From NCBI GenBank assembly GCA_025454715.1, contig JALONY010000310.1, forward strand, positions 1-6,316: a DNA stretch of 6,316 nucleotides, in the 5' to 3' direction. The stretch comes from Anaerolineae bacterium. Lineage in GTDB: Bacteria; Chloroflexota; Anaerolineae; Aggregatilineales; Phototrophicaceae. The translations under genes and the position numbers were made by a program. Under the pieces are notes generated by a model. The model did not search any database, was not told where the DNA came from, and saw only the letters and a list, made by a program, of their open reading frames with translations. Of this stretch, positions 1 to 6,143 are shown piece by piece (within the stretch, counting starts at the first letter, position 1; every line of letters starts with the position of its first letter).

Positions 1-1283
1 CCGAACGCCACCCGCGCCCCGAGGTCGAGCTGGATGCGCGGGTTATACGCGAGGTCGCACCGTGCGCCCCAATAGGTCTCGTTGGCGGGGTAGTCCGAGG
101 TAGCGTGAATCGGCTGCATCGAGGCGATGATGCCCAACTGCGCCAACCGCCCGACATCATCGGGGTGGATGATTTGCACATGCTCGATGCGGTGTCGGCG
201 CTGGTCGTGGGATTCCCCACGGGCGGCCTCTTCCATCCGCACGCGCTCGAACACGTCCAAGACCGTGCGTACCGCCGCGTCGCCGATGGCGTGGATGGTG
301 GTCGGCAGGCCGTGTAAGCTGGCCTTGCTGGCCAATTCGTACATCTGCACGCCCGATTTGACGATGATGCCGGTATTTTCTGGTTCGCCCTCGTAGGGTT
401 GGAGCATGTGCGCGGTGCGCGGCCCCAACGCCCCGTCGGCGAACATCTTCAGCGCCCCGATTCGCAACCAATCATCACCGAAGCCGAAACGCAAGCCGCT
501 CTCTAGCGCCGCGTCCAAAAACGGGTCGTTGATTTGCTTGAGGGCGCGCAGGTGCAATTGCCCGCGTGCCTTGAGCACTTGCAGGGCGCGCAGGCAGTCG
601 GGGCCGTCGAAATCGTGAAAACCGGTCAAGCCCGCGGCCAACGCCAAGCCTTGCGCCTCGCGCATCATCTGCGCGATGTCCTCCAGCGAATCGCTGGGCA
701 TGTGGCGCGTGACCAACGTCGCGGCGGTCTCATAAAGCATCCCGTCCGGCTCGCCGTCGGCATCCCGCCCGATTTTGCCGCCCACGGGGTCGGGCGTGTC
801 GCGGGTGATGCCGCACACTGCCAGCGCCTTGCTGTTGACCCAGAAGGCGTGCGCGCTTTTGCCGCGCAAATAGACGGGGTGGTCGGGCGAGACGGGGTCG
901 AGGTCATGGCGCGAGGGAAAGCGTGGGTCTGACCACAGGTCTTGATACCACCCATACCCGACCACCCAACCACCCGCGGGGGTGTGGCGGGCGCGCTCGG
1001 CCACGCGCTGTACCGCAATCTGCTTTTCGGGGATTTCGAACACATCGACCTCGCGCAGGATGCGCGCCGTCCACATCCAGTGCAGGTGTGCATCGGTCAG
1101 CCCGGGGATGACCAAGCGCCCGCCGAGGTTCTCGCGCTTGGTGCCATAGGTGGCCAAGGCCAGCATATCGCTGTCATTGCCATAGGCCACCACCCGCCCG
1201 CCGCTCAGCGCGATGGCCGAGACGCGGGGTAAGTCGGGGTCGTGGGTGACGATGGTGCCGTTGAACAAGATGTGCTCGATCAT
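1..1283 (-). CDS. Amidohydrolase family 3 (YtcJ-like) metal-dependent hydrolase, C-terminus beyond window
   Basis: The frame is open from ATG at 1283 to the window edge, giving 427 codons without a stop, so the 3' end is missing. The N-terminus (MIEHILFNGTIVTHD) is the small beta-sandwich typical of amidohydrolases. Then comes GLTDAHLH, whose H66 and H68 form the HxH metal pair. Other family marks are KSAHAFWVNSKAL, TGFHDF, ALKMFADGALGPRTA (K279, the likely bridging lysine), TIHAIGDAAV (H331) and HRIEHVQ (H364, H368). The late Asp-bearing motif would lie in the missing part; full family members are about 530-550 residues. The family hydrolyses C-N or related bonds, often N-acyl or cyclic amide groups, in the cytoplasm; the substrate cannot be read here. 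No signal peptide is visible. It starts 29 nt after the preceding gene's stop, so it is probably co-transcribed. Family is secure; substrate unknown. Confidence 0.93.
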   Translation of the reverse strand, partial: MIEHILFNGTIVTHDPDLPRVSAIALSGGRVVAYGNDSDMLALATYGTKRENLGGRLVIPGLTDAHLHWMWTARILREVDVFEIPEKQIAVQRVAERARHTPAGGWVVGYGWYQDLWSDPRFPSRHDLDPVSPDHPVYLRGKSAHAFWVNSKALAVCGITRDTPDPVGGKIGRDADGEPDGMLYETAATLVTRHMPSDSLEDIAQMMREAQGLALAAGLTGFHDFDGPDCLRALQVLKARGQLHLRALKQINDPFLDAALESGLRFGFGDDWLRIGALKMFADGALGPRTAHMLQPYEGEPENTGIIVKSGVQMYELASKASLHGLPTTIHAIGDAAVRTVLDVFERVRMEEAARGESHDQRRHRIEHVQIIHPDDVGRLAQLGIIASMQPIHATSDYPANETYWGARCDLAYNPRIQLDLGARVAF

Positions 1284-1292
1284 GGGGCGGTG

Positions 1293-1297
1293 TCCTC
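1293..1297 (-). promoter_or_regulatory. Ribosome-binding site of the amidohydrolase gene
   Basis: The minus strand reads GCGAGGACACCGCCCC and then ATG. The GAGGA core lies 9 nt before the start codon at 1283, which supports that start. The short gap holds no terminator-like hairpin, consistent with read-through from the upstream gene. Confidence 0.6.
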
Positions 1298-1312
1298 GCT
1301 ATCGGTGATTTT

Positions 1313-3034
1313 TTAGGGGGCGGCGGGGTCGAGTGACGAGAAATACCCGCGCACCACATCGCGCAACCCCAGCGGAATATACCCCGTTTCCAGCGCCTCA
1401 TTGGCCGCATTGGTATAGTCGCCCAGCACCTCGACATACGGCACGACCGCCTCGCCCAGCGGGTTGTCGTCGGCCTCGGTCTCCTCGAGTGGGGCTTCGC
1501 CCGGGTCGGCGCGCAATTCCAGCTCGGTGGTGCCGCTGGACTGCACGCTGAAGCGCGGGGCGAAAATCGCCTCGTAATCGCGCTCGCCCGCCCCGTCGGG
1601 GTCGTTGTCCGATTGCTCTAGGTTGGGGTTGCGGGTCTGGAGCCGCTCGGTGGCGTCATCGTTCAGGTTCCCCGCGCCGTCGCCCGCGCCATCCCCACCC
1701 AAGCCTTGTTGCCCGCTCTGGGCGTTGGTGCTCTGCTGACCGCTGAGCTGTGGGCTGTTGCCCGCGCCCTCGGCAGGGGTGCTGCCGTCGGTGGTCTCTT
1801 CGCCGGATTCGCCGCCCTCGCCGTCCGAGGTCTGGCCGTTTTGTGATTGTGCGCCTTGCTCGCCGCCCTCGCCTTGCCCGGGTTGCTCTTGCTCGCCCTG
1901 CCCTTGCTCCGAGGGTGCCGCAGACGAGTCGCGCTCGGCGGCCTCGCGTTGGGCTTGCTCGGCGGCCTCGGCGTTGTTTTGCAGCCGTGTGACTTGGTTT
2001 TGCTGGGTTTGCGCCTGCGCTTGGGCTTGCGATTGCGCGTTTTGCGCGTCTTGGAGCGCGTCTTGGGCGGCCTGCGGCTGATTCTCTCGCAACGCCTCGG
2101 CGGCCTCGCGCAAGGCGTCAGCGGCCTGCGGGTCGGTCGATTGTAGGGCGTCGGCGGCCTGCTCCAAAGCGTCGGCGGCCTGCTGGCGCTCGGCCTCGGT
2201 GGCATCCGACAAGCCCGATTGCATTTGCTGGAGCGCGTCGGACAAGGCTTGCGCCCCGTTCGCGCCCTCGGTCGTGCTGGGCGGGGTGGTCTGGGCTTGG
2301 TTGAGCGCGTCGGCGGCGGCTTGTTGCGCGGCGGCTTGGGCGGCCAATTGTTGCCCGACCGAATCGGCGGCCTCGGCCATCTGCGCCTCGACCTCGCTTA
2401 GGCTGGCGATGGCCTCTTCTAGCGACACCTCGGGGTTTTGCAAGGTCTCGAGCTGGGCTTGCAACGCCTCCAAGAGCGGGTCACGTTGCGCGTCGGTCAG
2501 GTCGGGGTCAGCGGCGGTATCGCGCAAAATCTGCTCGACCGCCTCGACCGCCCCATCGATGGCGGCTTGGTCGGTGGCTTGGGGGTCTGCTGGGGCGGCC
2601 ACCGGCGGGAACAGCGCGACCAGCGCAATCAGCGCCGCCAGCGCCAAGACCACCCCCCACTCGCGCACCTCGACCCGTACCGGCAGCAACAGGTCGGGGC
2701 GTTGGGCACCCGCCACGCGCTGCGCGTCGTCTAGCTGGCGGCGGGCGAGGTCGGGGTCAGCGCGGATGACCCCACCGGCCAGCTCCAACGCGGTCGAGAG
2801 GCGCTCTTGCAGCCCAAACAAGCGATCGAAACGGCGGGCGGACTCCATCGGGGAGGGGCGCCGCAACCAGACCGCGCCCAGCACGCCCAGCACGGCCACG
2901 AGGCACGCCCCTAGCGTCAGCAGGGCGTTGGTCGTGTCGGGCAGGGCGGGGCGCACGCGAGACAGGGCAAAGGCGGCCAAGCCGAGGGCGAGGGCGGGCA
3001 TCAGGGCGCGTGGGAGCCACGTCAGCACGCGCAA
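1313..3034 (-). CDS. Membrane-anchored Ala/Gln-rich protein with three N-terminal helices (DUF4175-like); 5' end frameshifted
   Basis: This frame has 573 codons from TTG at 3034. Hydrophobic helices lie near residues 10-27, 36-57 and 126-145. A conserved-looking ARRFDRLFGLQERLSTALEL segment (66-85) lies between the second and third. A long Ala/Gln helical, coiled-coil-like stretch follows (about 155-365), then a Gly/Gln/Ser/Glu low-complexity linker (about 370-475). The C-terminus is conserved-looking, with YVEVLGDYTNAANEALE followed by IPLGLRDVVRGYFSSLDP. Similar proteins (from memory, Anaerolineae) sit near ABC-2 permeases, MoxR ATPases and DUF58 proteins, so an envelope role is plausible; no enzymatic motif is seen. 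The TTG start is forced: upstream the frame is open only to 3085 and contains no ATG. The natural start is probably ATG 3116, separated from this frame by a 13-bp duplication (see 3035-3116). A GGGAGG 14 nt before the TTG might allow weak initiation. Function unknown. Confidence 0.8.
   Translation of the reverse strand: MRVLTWLPRALMPALALGLAAFALSRVRPALPDTTNALLTLGACLVAVLGVLGAVWLRRPSPMESARRFDRLFGLQERLSTALELAGGVIRADPDLARRQLDDAQRVAGAQRPDLLLPVRVEVREWGVVLALAALIALVALFPPVAAPADPQATDQAAIDGAVEAVEQILRDTAADPDLTDAQRDPLLEALQAQLETLQNPEVSLEEAIASLSEVEAQMAEAADSVGQQLAAQAAAQQAAADALNQAQTTPPSTTEGANGAQALSDALQQMQSGLSDATEAERQQAADALEQAADALQSTDPQAADALREAAEALRENQPQAAQDALQDAQNAQSQAQAQAQTQQNQVTRLQNNAEAAEQAQREAAERDSSAAPSEQGQGEQEQPGQGEGGEQGAQSQNGQTSDGEGGESGEETTDGSTPAEGAGNSPQLSGQQSTNAQSGQQGLGGDGAGDGAGNLNDDATERLQTRNPNLEQSDNDPDGAGERDYEAIFAPRFSVQSSGTTELELRADPGEAPLEETEADDNPLGEAVVPYVEVLGDYTNAANEALETGYIPLGLRDVVRGYFSSLDPAAP
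2021..2182 (-). repeat. 18-residue Ala-rich repeats inside the membrane-anchored protein
   Basis: In frame, residues 285-302 (QAADALEQAADALQSTDP) are followed directly by QAADALREAAEALRENQP. A degenerate third unit follows, QAAQDALQDAQNAQSQAQ, shifted by one residue. Each unit is 54 nt. The pattern of AADAL blocks suggests amphipathic helical repeats in the extended domain. They probably arose by internal duplication and then diverged, since the DNA copies are not identical. Confidence 0.55.
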
Positions 3035-3116
3035 CCAGCGGCGGCGCGCCTCCCAGGCGCGCCTCCCAGCGGTGGACGGTGGCGGTCAGGGTTTGGGCGG
3101 GGGCAAGGGTGGACAT
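3035..3116 (-). pseudogene. Out-of-frame N-terminal remnant of the membrane-anchored protein gene
   Basis: ATG at 3116 lies 5 nt after the Fic stop and is preceded by AGAAAGGG, 11 nt upstream, so it looks like the natural start. It reads MSTLAPAQTLTATVHRWEAR, then slips into an Arg/Pro-rich frame (LGGAPPLVARADV) that stops at 2757 without any hydrophobic helix. If one copy of the 13-bp repeat is removed, WEAR joins directly to RRWLRVLTWLPRALMPA in the downstream frame. This gives a basic, positive-inside N-terminus just before the first helix, as expected of a membrane protein. The reconstructed protein would have 596 residues. As written, translation from 3116 yields only a short wrong-frame peptide. 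The alternative TTG at 3140 in the same frame is less likely, because it lies inside the Fic gene. Confidence 0.75.
3043..3068. repeat. Perfect 13-bp tandem duplication causing a +1 frameshift
   Basis: GGCGCGCCTCCCA occurs twice with no spacer, at 3043-3055 and 3056-3068. Thirteen is not a multiple of three, so the second copy shifts the frame by one. Removing either copy restores one continuous reading frame from ATG 3116 into the 1313-3034 gene. Each copy contains the palindrome GGCGCGCC, which could favour polymerase slippage or assembly error. Confidence 0.95.
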
Positions 3117-3121
3117 GTGGG

Positions 3122-4615
3122 TTAAAACCCTTTCTGCCAATACATCAGGCCGATGCGGAGCGCCTCATCCAACCAGTGACCGAGGCGGATCGTGAGGTCG
3201 GGCTGGGACTCTTGAAACGTGAAGGTGAACGGGTCTTCGCAGAGCCGTTGCAAATCGTCCCAAGACGACTCACCCGTCTCGTCGTTGACCATGCGGCGGA
3301 AGGCAAACGCGCTGGCCGCAAACACCTCGGTCGGATCGCGCCCAAGCTCATGAAACGATACGATGAGGTGAGTGCTCACCCCGTTGACGCGCAACAGCAA
3401 CATCGCCCATGCGCGGCTGCTGGACAGGTTGGCATAGTAACCGAGCTGGCGGGCGACCTGCACGATTTGCTGTTTATAGTAGCCCGCCCGCTCCCCATCG
3501 GTGGCACACTCGGCGCGCACGGTCAGCTGGCGCTCATCATAGCCCGCCCCCAAGAAGCGTTGCCGAATCTGCTGGGCGGCGCGCTCGAATTGCTCACACG
3601 CCTTGCCGACCAAGACGCCCGCCGTCTCTTGGCCACGGCGGCGGCGCTCCTGCACCGGCAAACTGCCCGAGGCCGCCAAGCGGTCAAGCGCGCCCGCAAT
3701 CAGGGCGTCCAGCGACTGGTGGCGCGACAACACATCTTCAGACAAGCTTAGGGCTTGCCGGAACGGGCGATGTTGCGCTTTGGCGATCAGCGCAATCAGG
3801 TCGATCAAGTCACCGGCGTCAGCCTGCTCCAGCGCCTCGATATACCGAACGCGCCCCGCGTTGTGCATGTCTTCGTCGAGCACCACCAGCGGAAACCAAC
3901 CCGCCTTCAGCAAGACCAGCGACGCCAACAAGCGCGCCACCCGCCCGTTTCCGTCCTGAAACGGGTGGATTTGGGTGAAGCGGTGGTGGAGCCACGCCGC
4001 CTCGACCTCGGGCGAGACCCCCGCCGCCATGTGCGCGGTGTGCCACGCCAGCAGTTGCTCCATCTGCGCGGCCACCTGCTCGGGCGGGCAATATTCGTGC
4101 AGCACCCCGTCGGCGCGGCGCGGGTTATTGGGCAAGCGTTTCCAGTCGCCCCGTATCAGCTCAACCTCGCCCACCTGCCCCAACGAATCGACGGCGGTGG
4201 TGGTCGGTTGGTGTTGGGTCAGCAATTGGTGGAGTTGCTTGATGAAACTGGTGCTCAGCTCACGAGTGCCGCCCACCAAATCGAAAACGCGGTCGATGGC
4301 ACTTCTTTGGTCGCGAATCAGGCCTATCACGGTGGTGGCGGGTTGGCCGCCAGTCGCCCCATGCGGGATGAGTGCCTCGTCCAGCCCGTTTTCGATTAGG
4401 GCATAGGTCACGCCACGGTCAAGCGTATATAAGCGCTCGATTTGGCCGGTCTCGATGGCCACACGGCGCAAGAATTTGTCGAGGAAGCGCTCGAATATCC
4501 CACTTCGTTCTAGGCGTTGACGTTGTTCCTTCCACACCCGTGCCAAGCTGTGCAGTTCGGCGTTTCTCTCGTCCCACAACCCAGCGGGCAAGTCGGTTAT
4601 CGGTGTCCACATCAT
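3122..4615 (-). CDS. Fic domain protein, probable AMP-transferase (or other nucleotidyl-transferase)
   Basis: The product has 497 residues. ATG 4615 is chosen because GAGGA lies 7 nt upstream; an in-frame extension to 4666 adds only 17 residues without family character. The catalytic motif is intact at 217-228, HPFQDGNGRVAR, with H217 as general base and R225 and R228 for phosphate contacts. This predicts transfer of AMP (or a related moiety) to a target hydroxyl. Near the N-terminus IETGQIERLYTLDRG places T56 and E60 as a likely autoinhibitory helix; the usual Gly/Asn after the Glu is Arg (R61). IPHGATGGQP and the region before H217 fit the Fic N-terminal part. Residues about 290-497 form a C-terminal extension of unknown role, ending PFTFTFQES...LGHWLDEALRIGLMYWQKGF. 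No membrane segment is seen. The gene starts within the permease frame (ATGA overlap) and ends 5 nt before the next natural start. It could be a toxin, a defence protein or a housekeeping modifier; no antitoxin gene is visible beside it. Confidence 0.93.
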   Translation of the reverse strand: MMWTPITDLPAGLWDERNAELHSLARVWKEQRQRLERSGIFERFLDKFLRRVAIETGQIERLYTLDRGVTYALIENGLDEALIPHGATGGQPATTVIGLIRDQRSAIDRVFDLVGGTRELSTSFIKQLHQLLTQHQPTTTAVDSLGQVGEVELIRGDWKRLPNNPRRADGVLHEYCPPEQVAAQMEQLLAWHTAHMAAGVSPEVEAAWLHHRFTQIHPFQDGNGRVARLLASLVLLKAGWFPLVVLDEDMHNAGRVRYIEALEQADAGDLIDLIALIAKAQHRPFRQALSLSEDVLSRHQSLDALIAGALDRLAASGSLPVQERRRRGQETAGVLVGKACEQFERAAQQIRQRFLGAGYDERQLTVRAECATDGERAGYYKQQIVQVARQLGYYANLSSSRAWAMLLLRVNGVSTHLIVSFHELGRDPTEVFAASAFAFRRMVNDETGESSWDDLQRLCEDPFTFTFQESQPDLTIRLGHWLDEALRIGLMYWQKGF

Positions 4616-5838
4616 CCTCGGTTCCTCATGCTCAGGTGGCTTGGCCGCGCCGCACGGCCAGCGCAATCAAGACCGCCGATACCGACAGGTACACCAGACA
4701 AAAGGTCAGCCGTGAACGGGCTGAGGCTGTTGAGCAACGCCCCGAGGTAAATCAAAAACGCCTCCCAGACCGGTGAGCCGGTCATGCCGGTGCCTTGCCC
4801 GCTCAGCGCGTTGTAGAACGGCGCGCCCAACACCCCCAACAGCACCGGCATCCCGACCATCACCAGCACCGCCACCAAATAAGCGCGGGTGCTGGCCGCG
4901 TTGGTGCGCGCCGTATGCGCCGAGAAAAATAAGCCGACCGCGCTGAAGGTCAGGCCGGTCACCAGCAACATCACCAGCGACAGCACCAGCTCGACCTCGC
5001 TGACCCCGCCGAACAGAAACGCGATGCTCTGGAGTGGGATGGCCGCCAACATCAGCAAGACGATGAAGCCGAAGGCCGCTTGGAGCTTGCCAATCAAGAA
5101 GCTGGCGGGCGGCAGCAAGGTCATCCGCAGCAAATCGTAGGTTTGGCGCTCGCGTTCCCCCGTGACCGAGCCCGCGGTGAACGCAGGGGCGATGAACAGC
5201 ATCAACGCCAATTCCAGCCCGACGATTCCGGCGAACATCGCCCGCCCGAGGTCACCGGTCACGCTGGTGGCCAGCCCGCGGGTGATGGGCGCGTTGGCGG
5301 CGAACAGCACGACCGCGAAAATGCACAGTAACAGCACATAGACCGTGATGACCGCAAAGGCGCGCCCGCCGCGCATCCGCTCGCGCAGTTCTTTCAGCGT
5401 CATCGGGTTGGTGCGGAGCGGGGTGGGCGACTTGAGCAAGGGGGCGACCCCCCAGCCCAGCACCGCGAGGGTGAGCAGGGCGGGCAAATGCCCCCACGCG
5501 CCCAGCGCGCCCAAGGCCAGCACAGCCAACACCCCCGCCCACGGCACCACCCAACGCTCGCGTGCCCGCACCCCAATCTGGATGCCCAGCACGCCCAGCG
5601 CCGCGCCGCTCACGCTCAATAAACCCGCCAGCCAGACTTGTTCGGGTGTGCCCGCCAAGCGCGGCATCAGGCCAGACGTGACCCCCAGCACCGCGGGGTT
5701 GCCCAGCCCAGCCACCAGCCCGACCCCCAACAGCAGGACGGCCAAAACCCCATGCGCCGCCACCCCGACCAGCAAGCGGGCGCTGGCGGACTCGAGGCGG
5801 TCGTGGGGTGAAAGCGCGGCAGGTGCAACAGCGGTCAT
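4612..5838 (-). CDS. ABC-2 type transporter permease, C-terminus frameshifted
   Basis: ATG 5838 is preferred over ATG 5856 and TTG 5859 because AGGAT lies 7 nt upstream; the product has 408 residues. Many hydrophobic helices are visible, for example LLVGVAAHGVLAVLLLGVG, AFAVITVYVLLLCIFAVVLF and AYLVAVLVMVGMPVLLGVLG. Diagnostic features are NPMTLKELRERMRGGRAF before a helix, and SVTGERERQTYDLLRMTLLPP then GKLQAAFGF, the ABC-2/NatB-type signature. The protein would be the membrane half of an ABC exporter; the substrate is unknown and no ATPase gene is in the window. The end is odd: after LLNSLSPFTA the frame gives a polar, Arg/Pro-containing tail (GGLDCAGRAARPSHLSMRNRG) instead of a final helix. 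The missing helix is present in another frame (4632-4703). The gene appears to be the first of the row, behind the promoter at 5877-5885. The permease call is secure; the annotated C-terminus is probably wrong. Confidence 0.88.
   Translation of the reverse strand: MTAVAPAALSPHDRLESASARLLVGVAAHGVLAVLLLGVGLVAGLGNPAVLGVTSGLMPRLAGTPEQVWLAGLLSVSGAALGVLGIQIGVRARERWVVPWAGVLAVLALGALGAWGHLPALLTLAVLGWGVAPLLKSPTPLRTNPMTLKELRERMRGGRAFAVITVYVLLLCIFAVVLFAANAPITRGLATSVTGDLGRAMFAGIVGLELALMLFIAPAFTAGSVTGERERQTYDLLRMTLLPPASFLIGKLQAAFGFIVLLMLAAIPLQSIAFLFGGVSEVELVLSLVMLLVTGLTFSAVGLFFSAHTARTNAASTRAYLVAVLVMVGMPVLLGVLGAPFYNALSGQGTGMTGSPVWEAFLIYLGALLNSLSPFTADLLSGVPVGIGGLDCAGRAARPSHLSMRNRG
4623..4627 (-). promoter_or_regulatory. 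Ribosome-binding site of the Fic gene
   Basis: GAGGA on the minus strand lies 7 nt before ATG 4615 and decides the start. It also falls in the 16-nt gap between the reconstructed permease stop (4632) and the Fic start. This spacing supports 4632 as the original end of the permease. Confidence 0.65.
4632..4703 (-). pseudogene. Out-of-frame last transmembrane helix of the ABC-2 permease
   Basis: In the frame shifted by one base, the minus strand reads FC then LVYLSVSAVLIALAVRRG, then QAT and TGA at 4632-4634. This is a typical final ABC-2 helix with a short basic tail. It joins well to LLNSLSPFTA of the annotated frame if one base is dropped (or two added) around 4698-4707, where the minus strand has GACCTTTTG. 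The TTTT run or the GG/CC pairs nearby are possible sites. The reconstructed stop leaves a 16-nt gap with a good ribosome-binding site before the Fic gene. Confidence 0.75.
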
Positions 5839-5845
5839 GGGCGGG

Positions 5846-5850
5846 ATCCT
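5846..5850 (-). promoter_or_regulatory. Ribosome-binding site of the permease gene
   Basis: AGGAT on the minus strand lies 7 nt before ATG 5838. The alternatives at 5856 and 5859 have no comparable purine-rich site, so this sets the start. Confidence 0.55.
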
Positions 5851-5876
5851 ATCCATCAATCACATCGCATGAGGGT

Positions 5877-5905
5877 AGTATAACACGCCACCGCCCCGCC
5901 CAAAG
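5877..5905 (-). promoter_or_regulatory. Extended -10 promoter of the permease gene row
   Basis: On the minus strand TGTTATACT (5885-5877) gives a -10 box TATACT preceded by the TGn extension. At 17 bp spacing the -35 position (5905-5900) reads CTTTGG, which is poor, so the extended -10 would carry recognition. Transcription would begin near 5870, about 30 nt before ATG 5838. The -35 region lies inside repeat copy 1, which starts at 5893. Confidence 0.5.
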
Positions 5906-6143
5906 CAGGCTAACGCGCACCTAACGGCATGGGTGCAACAAGCTTGCCGCCCGAACCTCTCGCCACCGCACCGCCCGACGCTAAAGCATCGGGCTACAGA
6001 AGAACAAGCCTCTACGAGGCTGCTAACCGAGGGTGTGTGATGGTGTGAGTGCCATCATCTGGCAAAAGCGGCTTTACGCCAATCTCCCAGCCCCTTGTGG
6101 GCTTGTTCTTCTTTAGCTGGGTGCTTTAGCGCCCAGCGGCCAT
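5893..6143. repeat. 251-bp tandem repeat, copy 1 (complete)
   Basis: The unit begins GCCCCGCCCAAAGCAGGC and ends CCCAGCGGCCAT, where the next copy begins directly. There is no coding frame of note. Its parts are a roughly 80-bp left segment, an inverted-repeat element (5973-6137) and a few bases of junction. Small hairpins inside are GCCTC-TAC-GAGGC at 6008-6020 and TGATGG/CCATCA at 6038-6057. No transposase is encoded. Together with copy 2 it fills the whole gene-free stretch from 5893 to the right edge. Confidence 0.93.
5973..6137. repeat. Inverted-repeat element with terminal hairpins (MITE- or REP/BIME-like)
   Basis: The left arm GCTACAGAAGAACAAGCC (5993-6010) pairs with the right arm at 6100-6117, whose reverse complement is GCTAAAGAAGAACAAGCC (17 of 18 match). 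Each arm is flanked on its outer side by a hairpin. The left hairpin is GCCCGA-C-GC-TAAA-GC-A-TCGGGC (5973-5994) and the right one is GCTGGG-T-GC-TTTA-GC-G-CCCAGC (6116-6137). Read on the same strand both share the core TGCTTTAGCG, yet their six-base outer stems differ and still pair. This resembles dispersed palindromic elements of bacterial intergenic regions. Non-autonomous transposition or an RNA/DNA structural role are both possible. Confidence 0.75.

Noticed and set aside
2199..3125. Plus-strand open frame of 308 codons opposite the membrane-anchored protein
   Set aside because: Its product is a Ser/Ala/Arg-rich string with no domain character, and the opposite strand has clear membrane helices and a conserved-looking C-terminus. 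High GC makes such antisense frames common.
3119..3130. GGGTT-AA-AACCC small inverted repeat over the Fic stop and the next gene's start region
   Set aside because: A five-base stem with a two-base loop would not fold stably and it has no T-tract, so it is not called a terminator or a translational switch.
3755..4399. Plus-strand open frame of 214 codons opposite the Fic gene
   Set aside because: The Fic motif on the minus strand is unambiguous; this frame is its shadow and has no good start or recognisable motif.
4615..4666. Longer N-terminus for the Fic protein
   Set aside because: The added residues come from the frame under the permease 3' end, use a non-ATG start, and have no ribosome-binding site as good as the one before ATG 4615.
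5973..6137. Hairpins of the 251-bp repeat as Rho-independent terminators
   Set aside because: Neither hairpin is followed by a T-run on either strand; the TTTA and TAAA stretches are in the loops.
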